Source: Pseudobutyrivibrio sp. OR37 (GTDB taxonomy: Bacteria > Bacillota > Clostridia > Lachnospirales > Lachnospiraceae). Taken from it: a stretch of 40,182 nt of DNA. Under the pieces are notes generated by a model. That model had not been told where the DNA came from. It saw nothing but the letters and a program-made list of their open reading frames with translations, and ran no database searches. The first letter of the stretch is position 1, and each line of letters opens with the position of its first letter. Position numbers and translations under genes: made by a program. Positions 34,069 through 40,182 of the stretch are shown in pieces. The DNA is taken from contig NZ_FOQF01000030.1 in the NCBI RefSeq assembly GCF_900113655.1, forward strand, positions 1 through 40,182, in the 5' to 3' direction.

Positions 34069-35457
34069 ATGTTAGGAACCATTATATTAATCACTTTTTC
34101 CGCAGCACTTTTAGCTGCTAATATCATTTGTTTTATAAAGAAAAAATATCTGTATCTGTTTGTTCCGTGTATGCTTTTTTTACCGGAATATTATGGTGTA
34201 GATTTAGGGAATGATTTCCCTATTTTCACTGTCGCCAGAATGATGTTTATAGTGTTTTACCTTTATGCATTTATTAACAGAAGGCGAAGCTTTACCTTAA
34301 AGGGGAGGAATATAAAATCTGTACCAAAGGAATTCTTGCTGATTGGCGGATATTTTGTATTTAGAATATTTTCTAATCTATATTATGCGGGCACCTATTC
34401 TCAGGCTGTAAAAACAATCTTTTTAATCATATTTGAACAGATGCTTTTTTTGATTGCTTTTTATATGCTAGCGCCTACCAAAGAAGAAATAGACAAGCTG
34501 TTTCTTGTAATTGTAAGAGTGGCAACTGTATTTTTTATAATAGGTATATTCGAAAGCGTTTCATTTGTTAGGCCTTTCGATTCACTGTATACTGTAAGCA
34601 GATCAGTAATCAACGAACACTATGTGCGATTAGGATTGCTTAGAGCCACCACCACCTTCGGTATGCCAGGACTATACGCAAATATGTGTGTGCTTGTTCT
34701 ACCTATAATTATTTATATTTATAATCTGTATCACAAGAAGAGATATTTAGTATCTGTATGGTTTTGCATACTTGCATTGATTCATACTGGTTCTAGAGCT
34801 GATTTCTTTTATTTACCTGTAATTTTTCTTGTATATATATTGGTTTTTATCAAGGATAAACAGCGCCTCATCCCATTTATCAAGCATACTGCTGTAATAT
34901 TACTCAGCCTATTGCTTTTCATCGGAATTACATGTGGCGGCAATCCGTATTTTAAATACTTCTATGTGGGCACTGGAAAATCTATACTTAACGAAGTAGG
35001 ATTTGATTTTGATTTGAATGAAGGGGCTCCTGAAGGGGTGAAGGGATATGGAGGAAATGACAAAGCTAATGGTGCTAACCAAGGCGGGGTTGGATCCAGA
35101 AAAGTACAGCTTTCCGGAATCACATACACTCTTAACACTTCTCCAATATTTGGTTTAGGTTCTGGTGCGTTAGAACGAAAAGAAGTGAAATATCGTGTTT
35201 ACGACAAATGGCTATCTCGACCTGCAATTGATGTAGGAATTGTAGAAGTGGTGGCCTATGAAGGGTTGCTTGGGTTAATAGGTATTTCCTTATTGCTGAT
35301 TGCACTGTTTATGCTGGCTAGAAACAATCTTACATATCTGATGCTCGGTTTAGTGTATCTACTGACTACATTAAATACTGTTAATATGTATTCATTCTTA
35401 TTACTTTTTGTTGCGATATTTATGATGGATTATAAAGAGAGAACCTCGCTTGGGTAA
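34069..35457 (+). CDS. O-antigen ligase/polymerase-like membrane protein (Wzy/WaaL type)
   Basis: 462 residues with roughly ten to twelve hydrophobic helices and a large loop at about 300-370, the architecture of Wzy polymerases and WaaL ligases. The loop contains a Gly/Asn-rich stretch (YGGNDKANGANQGGVGSRKVQ) before TYTLNTSPIFGLGSGAL, whose GLGSG resembles the end-of-loop motif of O-antigen ligase-domain proteins. It would join repeat units or attach glycan to an acceptor on the outer face of the membrane. It is transcribed alone, opposite to the EPS operon, and its last codons are part of a terminator hairpin. Confidence 0.85.
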   Translation: MLGTIILITFSAALLAANIICFIKKKYLYLFVPCMLFLPEYYGVDLGNDFPIFTVARMMFIVFYLYAFINRRRSFTLKGRNIKSVPKEFLLIGGYFVFRIFSNLYYAGTYSQAVKTIFLIIFEQMLFLIAFYMLAPTKEEIDKLFLVIVRVATVFFIIGIFESVSFVRPFDSLYTVSRSVINEHYVRLGLLRATTTFGMPGLYANMCVLVLPIIIYIYNLYHKKRYLVSVWFCILALIHTGSRADFFYLPVIFLVYILVFIKDKQRLIPFIKHTAVILLSLLLFIGITCGGNPYFKYFYVGTGKSILNEVGFDFDLNEGAPEGVKGYGGNDKANGANQGGVGSRKVQLSGITYTLNTSPIFGLGSGALERKEVKYRVYDKWLSRPAIDVGIVEVVAYEGLLGLIGISLLLIALFMLARNNLTYLMLGLVYLLTTLNTVNMYSFLLLFVAIFMMDYKERTSLG

Positions 35458-35476
35458 GCGAGGTTCTCTTATTTAT
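35438..35476. terminator. Strong hairpin terminator, probably bidirectional
   Basis: AGAGAACCTCGCTT (35438-35451) pairs perfectly with AAGCGAGGTTCTCT (35456-35469) around a 4-base loop, followed on the plus strand by TATTTAT. The minus strand has TCTTTATA on the other side, so it can also end ptuB transcription. The Wzy-like stop codon (35455-35457) lies inside the hairpin. Confidence 0.85.
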
Positions 35477-35477
35477 A

Positions 35478-36125
35478 CTATCGAATTCTATTTTCAAGAT
35501 ACCACAAAACTATTCCACAGTATTCCTTTAGATTGCCTTTATCATCTCTACTGAGATAATGCTGATATATTTTGCGCAAATCTCCATTAGACCATGTGCC
35601 ACTTTTCTTTCTTTTACACATTATTCTAATGAATTCATCATATACAGCCTTACGATTTTCCTTAAGGAAATATGTTTTTGAATTAAGATTTAATGTTTTG
35701 TTTAAATCTTTATTTATCTCTTCATTATCAGAATAAATCTCACCTGTCAAAGTATTATACTTTATCAACGAAATTAATGTAGCATCTCTTGGGTCTATTG
35801 TAAGTTTCTCACTTTTCCTGTTAGAATCACATGTTAATTCAGAAGATTTTGTATCTTTCTCATGTCCATAGCAACACCCGAGCATATTATTATAATTTAG
35901 CCGCTCATAATCTGTAAGCTTTTCTTCAGGTATCCAATGCTCTATCTTCATAGCATTTTCAGAAATTCTTTGCATACAATAAGCACATAAATTTCCCTGT
36001 TCATGCAGTAAAGACTTACGTATATCATCTTTACATTCTGTCTCTAATCCAGCATAAGAGGCACCAATTTTTTTCTTATATTCAGTAAGTGACTTCGGCT
36101 CTTGCCCCTTCTTTATATATATCAT
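35478..36125 (-). CDS. ptuB: HNH endonuclease, PtuB-like (Septu anti-phage system)
   Basis: 215 residues. The HNH core spans about 47-111: CAYC (C47, C50), KIEHW with E62-H63, NYNNMLGCC (N79/N80, C84) and C99, then KLTIDPRD. This is the arrangement of the PtuB/TIGR02646-type HNH nucleases found with Septu and some retron systems (family knowledge). It starts 6 bases after the ATPase stop, with GGAG 9 bases before the ATG inside the ATPase gene. In Septu, PtuB is the effector that cuts nucleic acid when the PtuA ATPase senses infection. No reverse transcriptase is next to it, so a retron is not indicated. Confidence 0.82.
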   Translation of the reverse strand: MIYIKKGQEPKSLTEYKKKIGASYAGLETECKDDIRKSLLHEQGNLCAYCMQRISENAMKIEHWIPEEKLTDYERLNYNNMLGCCYGHEKDTKSSELTCDSNRKSEKLTIDPRDATLISLIKYNTLTGEIYSDNEEINKDLNKTLNLNSKTYFLKENRKAVYDEFIRIMCKRKKSGTWSNGDLRKIYQHYLSRDDKGNLKEYCGIVLWYLENRIR

Positions 36126-36131
36126 AATAAA

Positions 36132-37400
36132 TTACTCCGTAAACATCTTTTCTAATTCAAGGCGCTCCCTACATTTAACAACCATTGGATGTTCATCCCC
36201 CAGTTCCCTTTTCAAAGCCATCAAATGTTCTTCTGCTTCATCTAGTAGCTGATTATCGATAGAACGATTAAAATCATTTACTATTCTGTCTACTGCACTA
36301 GGTAGTGACTGCGCTTTCTGATAATTTTCCAGTGTAGCATTCACATCTAAACCATACATTGAAGTACGATAATAATAATCTTCCTCATCAATATCTATGA
36401 TATTAACATTTTTTGCCGATGCAATGATAATAGGCGCATGTGTTGTTGCAATAAACTGAACATTTGGAAAGACATAACGAAGTGCTTCTATTACATTCCA
36501 TTGCCATCTTGGGTGAAGGTGCATATCTATTTCATCAATCAGAATAACTCCAGCAGTCTTTGTAATTTCAAATCCATAATCAGGGTTCAACACAGCCATA
36601 CGATATGCTATATCAAATACCATCCAGATAAGAGATTGATATCCTGCACTTAATTGATTAACAGGCAAAATATCATTACCAGCAGAGTACATTATTTCCT
36701 CTAGCTGATGATCATAGAATATCTCATAGTCCCCCCTAAGTACACCACTTTCCATGATACTCATGAACTCTGCTACGGCTTTTTTGGCAGCTTCATATTC
36801 AGCAATCTTTTTTTGCATCCTAAAACTAGCTAGTTCCATTTTGACACACCAGTTTTTTAACCTTTTTATATTAGATGCTTCACCAAGAGCATCTCTATAT
36901 CCCAGGCTTCTATCCTGCTTATTACCCTTAGTGATTTTTGTATCGTTCTTTTGAGACCACACACGAGCCGCAGCCTCATATACAATAATAGGTAATTCAC
37001 CGCCTTCTTTTGTGGATAATTCTTCTGCCAATTTTACTATTTGTCTAGGCTGTATTGTACTTCTAGATGCATTAACGCTATTTCTGGTTCTAATCCATTC
37101 AATTTTTTGATTATGAATTGTTGCATAACAAGTAACCTCGACAGGAGTATGTGTAAGCTTTATACACGAACCATCGCCTGCTCGCTGATACTCTGCACGT
37201 ATTTCATCAATAGAAAAATGTCTAGAATACACATTTGGAACTCCAGCAATAAAGCCTCCCAATCCTACAGATATCGCCTCTAGAATAGATGTCTTTCCCT
37301 TTCCATTCTCACCAATAACAAGATTAAAGCCAGGCTTAAAATCAAAATTTCTATATTCTATTCCTCTAAAATTTCTAATTTCAATACTATTTAGTATCAT
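36132..37400 (-). CDS. ptuA: AAA/ABC-type ATPase, PtuA-like (Septu anti-phage system)
   Basis: 422 residues from the ATG at 37400, with GTGGAG 6 bases upstream; an in-frame GTG at 37412 overlaps that site. It begins ILNSIEIRNFRGIEYRNF with Walker A GENGKGKT (30-37). The signature-like QLSAGYQSLIWM, Walker B GVILIDEIDMHLHP and the switch FIATTHAPIII follow, as in OLD/RecF-like ATPases. A coiled insertion lies between. Together with the HNH gene directly downstream this is the PtuA-PtuB pair of Septu. The ATPase is thought to hold and regulate the nuclease in a complex. The two genes form their own unit within the polysaccharide region. Confidence 0.83.
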   Translation of the reverse strand: MILNSIEIRNFRGIEYRNFDFKPGFNLVIGENGKGKTSILEAISVGLGGFIAGVPNVYSRHFSIDEIRAEYQRAGDGSCIKLTHTPVEVTCYATIHNQKIEWIRTRNSVNASRSTIQPRQIVKLAEELSTKEGGELPIIVYEAAARVWSQKNDTKITKGNKQDRSLGYRDALGEASNIKRLKNWCVKMELASFRMQKKIAEYEAAKKAVAEFMSIMESGVLRGDYEIFYDHQLEEIMYSAGNDILPVNQLSAGYQSLIWMVFDIAYRMAVLNPDYGFEITKTAGVILIDEIDMHLHPRWQWNVIEALRYVFPNVQFIATTHAPIIIASAKNVNIIDIDEEDYYYRTSMYGLDVNATLENYQKAQSLPSAVDRIVNDFNRSIDNQLLDEAEEHLMALKRELGDEHPMVVKCRERLELEKMFTE

Positions 37401-37437
37401 ACTGTTCTCCACTTAATAACGATAATGTACCAAATAA

Positions 37438-37466
37438 ATTATAGTAAATGTTGATATTTAGCGCAA
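37438..37466 (-). promoter_or_regulatory. Promoter of the Septu-like pair
   Basis: On the minus strand TTGCGC (37466-37461) and a perfect TATAAT (37443-37438) are 17 bases apart, about 38 bases before the PtuA ATG. The -35 box is weak. Confidence 0.55.
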
Positions 37467-37753
37467 GGAAAGAAGTACTTGGCACGCCCATATTCAATTT
37501 TAGTATCAAGCTTCCACCAATAATTATCTCGAAAGGTTGGTCCGCAAAGTCTTGCTAATATTGCAAATAATATGTATGAGTAGGATTTAATATTACAAAA
37601 CCTTTTTGCAAGCGCGTAATAATGCGATTCATCAGATTGAGAATATACATTTTGTCTTTTAATAATATTGATTTCAGCCAGAATAAAATCTCCCTTTTGT
37701 TTATTTCAAGGATATTATATTGGGTAACGCATGTGCAATCAAGATTCTCAATA
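37467..37753. other. Gene-free stretch upstream of the Septu-like pair
   Basis: No convincing gene. An 82-codon minus-strand frame (37555-37803) starts inside the rfbC terminator and has no family resemblance. ATTGAGAAT (37636-37644) and ATTCTCAAT (37744-37752) are perfect inverted repeats about 100 bases apart, which would allow a long-range hairpin in a transcript. I see no retron-type RNA pattern that I can support. Confidence 0.5.
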
Positions 37754-37802
37754 TAAAAATGCCCCCTTACTGAACTTTTCATTGTCCAGTAAAGAGGGGA
37801 CA
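37754..37802 (-). terminator. Rho-independent terminator after rfbC
   Basis: On the minus strand CCCCTCTTTACTGGAC pairs with GTTCAGTAAGGGGG around AATGAAAA, followed by CATTTTTATA. The hairpin lies about 30 bases after the rfbC stop and would end the rfbD-rfbA-rfbC transcript. Confidence 0.85.
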
Positions 37803-37829
37803 TATCATTCTAAATACTGTCTATTATAT

Positions 37830-38405
37830 TTATATTCCTTTTTCTTTACAGTAATCCTTGAAAGAAGCATTTACCTTATCCTTATCTGAAAGAATTAAAT
37901 CTGCCTCTGTCATTCCTTCTGGAATAGGCCACTGTACATTGATATCAGGGTCGTTAAACATAAGACCGCCCTCATCATTTGGATGATAGAAATCTGTTAC
38001 CTTGTAGCAGAATTCTGCATAATCAGAAACTACTAAAAAGCCATGTGCAAATCCCTTTGGAATCATGAACTGCTTCTTATTTTCTGCTGAAAGAAGGATT
38101 CCGTAGTGCTGACCAAATGTCTTAGAACCTTCACGTAAATCTACAGCTACGTCGTAAACCTCACCTGAGATTACACGGACAAGCTTATCCTGTGGGAAGT
38201 TCTTCTGGAAATGTAATCCACGAAGTACGCCCTTCTTTGAAGCTGACTGATTGTCCTGAACGAATTCGTAGTCAAGGCCTTCTGCCTTCATATCGTTTTC
38301 ATTATAAGTTTCCATGAAGTAACCTCTGTCGTCACCAAAAACCTTTGGAGTGATGACGCAAAGTCCTTCAATACCATTTACATTTTTCTCAACTGTAATT
38401 GCCAT
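37830..38405 (-). CDS. rfbC: dTDP-4-dehydrorhamnose 3,5-epimerase
   Basis: 191 residues, the normal length for RmlC. Typical segments are VFGDDRGYFMETYNEND, VQDNQSASKKGVLRGLHFQ with the active-site His, VISGEVYDVAVDLREGS and FMIPKGFAHGFLV. It inverts C3 and C5 of dTDP-4-keto-6-deoxyglucose, the third step of dTDP-L-rhamnose synthesis in the cytosol. It follows rfbA after a gap filled by a palindromic repeat and precedes a strong terminator. The product feeds rhamnosyltransferases of the EPS locus. Confidence 0.97.
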   Translation of the reverse strand: MAITVEKNVNGIEGLCVITPKVFGDDRGYFMETYNENDMKAEGLDYEFVQDNQSASKKGVLRGLHFQKNFPQDKLVRVISGEVYDVAVDLREGSKTFGQHYGILLSAENKKQFMIPKGFAHGFLVVSDYAEFCYKVTDFYHPNDEGGLMFNDPDINVQWPIPEGMTEADLILSDKDKVNASFKDYCKEKGI

Positions 38406-38431
38406 TTTAATTACTTCCTTACTTTAATTTT

Positions 38432-38534
38432 CCACCTCATCAGTCACCTGCGGTGACAGCTTGTCTCGCCTCCCGGCTCGGTCGTTGCTAAACAGGCTCC
38501 ACTGGAGCCTAGCAACCCTCAAGGGGAAGCCTTT
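38432..38534 (-). repeat. Palindromic intergenic repeat between rfbA and rfbC, with internal insert
   Basis: On the minus strand it reads AGGCTTCCCCTTGAGGG at the rfbA stop and, at the other end, AAGCTGTCACCGCAGGTGACTGATGAGGTGG. From memory, these two halves joined form a hairpin repeat widespread in clostridial genomes. Here they are split by about 53 bases that contain their own hairpin: GTTGCT-aggctcc-act-ggagcct-AGCAAC (38484-38516). The G+C content is much above the surroundings, and the repeat abuts the rfbA stop codon. It may affect rfbC readthrough. Confidence 0.6.
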
Positions 38535-39411
38535 ATAGTCCATTTGCTACGTCTACGAGATATTTGCCGTAGTCTGTTTTCATAAGTGGCTCGGCGAGCT
38601 TTAAAAGCTGCTCTTTGTCGATGAAGCCGCGCTTGTAGGCGATTTCCTCGATGCATGATACGTACATACCCTGGCGCTTCTGGAATGTGCTGACGAATTC
38701 GGCAGCTGCAAGAAGCATGTCGTGGTTTCCTGTATCAAGCCATGCAAATCCACGGCCAAGTGTTTCAACGTGAAGATTGCCCTTCTCTAAATATGCGTTG
38801 TTTACTGCTGTGATTTCAAGCTCACCACGCGCCGATGGCTTGATTGTCTTTGCGATTTCTACAACTGAATTGTCGTAGAAGTAAAGACCTGGAACAGCGT
38901 AATTGCTCTTTGGCTGAGCTGGCTTTTCTTCGATAGAAATAGCTACGCCGTTTTCATCGAATTCTACTACTCCGTACTCTCTTGGGTCACGTACATAGTA
39001 ACCGAAGATAGTAGCACCTGGCTCGCTCTCAGTGCGCTTTGCAGCTGAAAGAAGAACCTTTGAGAATGACTGGCCATAGAAAATGTTATCGCCAAGTACG
39101 AGTGCAACAGCATCATTTCCGATGAAATCTGCACCGATGATAAATGCCTCGGCAAGTCCGTTTGGAGCTTCCTGAACTGCATATTGAAGTTCCATTCCAA
39201 GCTGACTTCCGTCTCCTAAGAGCTCCTTGAAAACTGGAAGATCTCTTGGTGTAGAGATGATAAGAACCTCTCTAATACCTGCAAGCATCAATGTCGATAA
39301 TGGATAGTAAATCATTGGCTTGTCATAAATTGGCATAATTTGTTTTGAAATAGCTTTTGTAAGTGGATAAAGTCTGGTTCCAGAGCCACCCGCAAGAATA
39401 ATACCTTTCAT
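38533..39411 (-). CDS. rfbA: Glucose-1-phosphate thymidylyltransferase
   Basis: 292 residues, full RmlA length. [19 protein letters not shown] carries the nucleotidyl-transfer signature GGSGTRLxPxT. [30 protein letters not shown] and [15 protein letters not shown] are standard family segments. It makes dTDP-glucose from dTTP and glucose 1-phosphate, the first step of dTDP-rhamnose synthesis. It follows rfbD by 20 bases. A repeat element abuts its stop codon. Confidence 0.98.
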   Translation of the reverse strand: MKGIILAGGSGTRLYPLTKAISKQIMPIYDKPMIYYPLSTLMLAGIREVLIISTPRDLPVFKELLGDGSQLGMELQYAVQEAPNGLAEAFIIGADFIGNDAVALVLGDNIFYGQSFSKVLLSAAKRTESEPGATIFGYYVRDPREYGVVEFDENGVAISIEEKPAQPKSNYAVPGLYFYDNSVVEIAKTIKPSARGELEITAVNNAYLEKGNLHVETLGRGFAWLDTGNHDMLLAAAEFVSTFQKRQGMYVSCIEEIAYKRGFIDKEQLLKLAEPLMKTDYGKYLVDVANGL

Positions 39412-39431
39412 TTACATTTCTCCCATTCTAA

Positions 39432-40182
39432 CTATACTAAATACTCTTTTAATGCATCCTTCCAATCAGCCATCTTATAGCCGCTTGTTAAACGAAGCAT
39501 ATAGTTATCTAAAATGCTGTAGTGTGGTCTGTCGGCACTAGCAGGATTCATACGCTTGTACTCCTCACTAGTAACGTGGTTGACCTTTACATTAACGCCC
39601 TTAAGCTTAAAGATTTCCTCTGTGAAATCCGCCCAGTTTGTATCACCTTCACAGGTACCGTGGAAGATTCCATAGTTGTCTGTAGGCTCAAGATGATGAA
39701 TCATTCTAGCAAGTTCTGCTGCTGATGTAGGTGAACCAAGCTGGTCACATACTACTGAAAGCTCGTCATGTGTCTCTGCAAGACTAAGCATTGTCTTAAC
39801 AAAGTTCTTTCCATCGCCGTAAAGCCATGCTGTACGAACGATAAACCACTTATCAGCAAACTGCTGAACGAATTTTTCGCCTTCGTATTTTGTTTTGCCA
39901 TAAGCACTGATTGGTGCTGGCTGGTCAAATTCTGTGATAGGCTTTGTTGCATTGCCAGGGAAAACATAATCTGTGCTGACATGAACAAGCTTGGCACCAA
40001 CCTTTTTAGCCGCAATAGCCAGGTTTCTAGGGCCAAGTGCATTAAGCTTATATGCAAAATCCCAGTCCTTTTCACAACCATCTACGTTTGTAGCTGCTGC
40101 GCAGTTGATGATTACATCAGGCTTTTTATCCTGAACAAAATTTAGAACCTCGTCCAAATCCATAATGTTAAGAGGAGAAATC
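39432..40182 (-). CDS. rfbD: dTDP-4-dehydrorhamnose reductase, N-terminus outside the window
   Basis: The reading frame is open to the right edge (ISPLN precedes MDLDEVL), so the Met at 40163 is internal and the Rossmann-fold N-terminus lies beyond the window. Visible are PDVIINCAAATNVDGCE, VHVSTDYVFPG and the catalytic Y-x3-K in SAYGKTKYEGE, followed by RTAWLYG. The enzyme reduces dTDP-4-keto-L-rhamnose to dTDP-L-rhamnose with NAD(P)H. With rfbA and rfbC downstream it forms a rhamnose-precursor unit; rfbB is not seen and may lie further right or elsewhere. Confidence 0.96.
   Translation of the reverse strand, partial: ISPLNIMDLDEVLNFVQDKKPDVIINCAAATNVDGCEKDWDFAYKLNALGPRNLAIAAKKVGAKLVHVSTDYVFPGNATKPITEFDQPAPISAYGKTKYEGEKFVQQFADKWFIVRTAWLYGDGKNFVKTMLSLAETHDELSVVCDQLGSPTSAAELARMIHHLEPTDNYGIFHGTCEGDTNWADFTEEIFKLKGVNVKVNHVTSEEYKRMNPASADRPHYSILDNYMLRLTSGYKMADWKDALKEYLV

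Noticed and set aside
37467-37753. Retron-type RNA for the PtuAB pair
   Set aside because: No reverse transcriptase is nearby and no convincing msr-msd structure can be drawn; a plain Septu pair is simpler.
37555-37803. 82-residue minus-strand frame between rfbC and ptuA
   Set aside because: Starts inside the rfbC terminator hairpin, lacks a ribosome site and resembles nothing I know.

Overview
The window is AT-rich and reads as a chromosomal segment of a low-GC Gram-positive bacterium. It is most likely a Lachnospiraceae (Butyrivibrio/Pseudobutyrivibrio-like) member: valS carries a T-box leader, ribosome binding sites are strong AGGAG types, and the EPS genes are of CpsC/CpsD type. Species-level placement is inference only.

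Layout. (1) 1-4270: the 3' end of a transposase, then a minus-strand valS-deoC unit with a clear promoter, a T-box leader and a GC-rich palindromic insert between the T-box terminator and valS. (2) 4280-4874: a gene-free region with three copies of a 35-bp repeat (one inverted) and small inverted repeats upstream of the next operon. (3) 4875-10085 (+): four genes of unknown function. They encode a PD-(D/E)XK-nuclease-like protein, a membrane-anchored coiled coil with 11-residue repeats, a small very acidic secreted protein and an 863-residue secreted protein. (4) 10082-33842: a large cell-surface/exopolysaccharide locus, almost all on the minus strand. (5) 34069-35457 (+): a Wzy/O-antigen-ligase-like membrane protein. 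(6) 35478-37400 (-): a Septu-like PtuA/PtuB anti-phage pair. (7) 37830-40182 (-): rfbC, rfbA and partial rfbD for dTDP-L-rhamnose, with a palindromic repeat between rfbA and rfbC.

How the polysaccharide locus fits together. The CpsC-like and CpsD-like proteins (33129-33842, 32410-33120) head a ten-gene unit running through a cell-surface protein, several GT2/GT4 glycosyltransferases and a Wzm/Wzt-type ABC exporter, ending at 22950. A second unit (21992-16455) carries a GT32, a GT2 and a distinctive acylation cassette: acyltransferase-3, AMP-forming ligase, acyl carrier protein, acyltransferase-3. A third unit (16320-13659) encodes a UDP-sugar pyrophosphorylase-family enzyme and the polyprenyl-phosphate sugar-1-phosphate transferase that would start repeat-unit synthesis. 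A fourth (13584-10082) has two GT2 enzymes, a glycosylphosphotransferase paralogue lacking its catalytic domain, and a HAD phosphatase. The rfb genes supply dTDP-rhamnose. No Wzx flippase is visible; export is probably through Wzm/Wzt, unless a flippase lies outside the window.

The best candidates for undescribed biology are the ligase/carrier/double-AT3 acylation cassette (Dlt-like logic without an MBOAT protein), the four-gene unknown operon with its triplicated upstream repeat, and several unusual expression signals (a promoter whose -10 lies in a terminator loop, and a probable leaderless glycosyltransferase mRNA).
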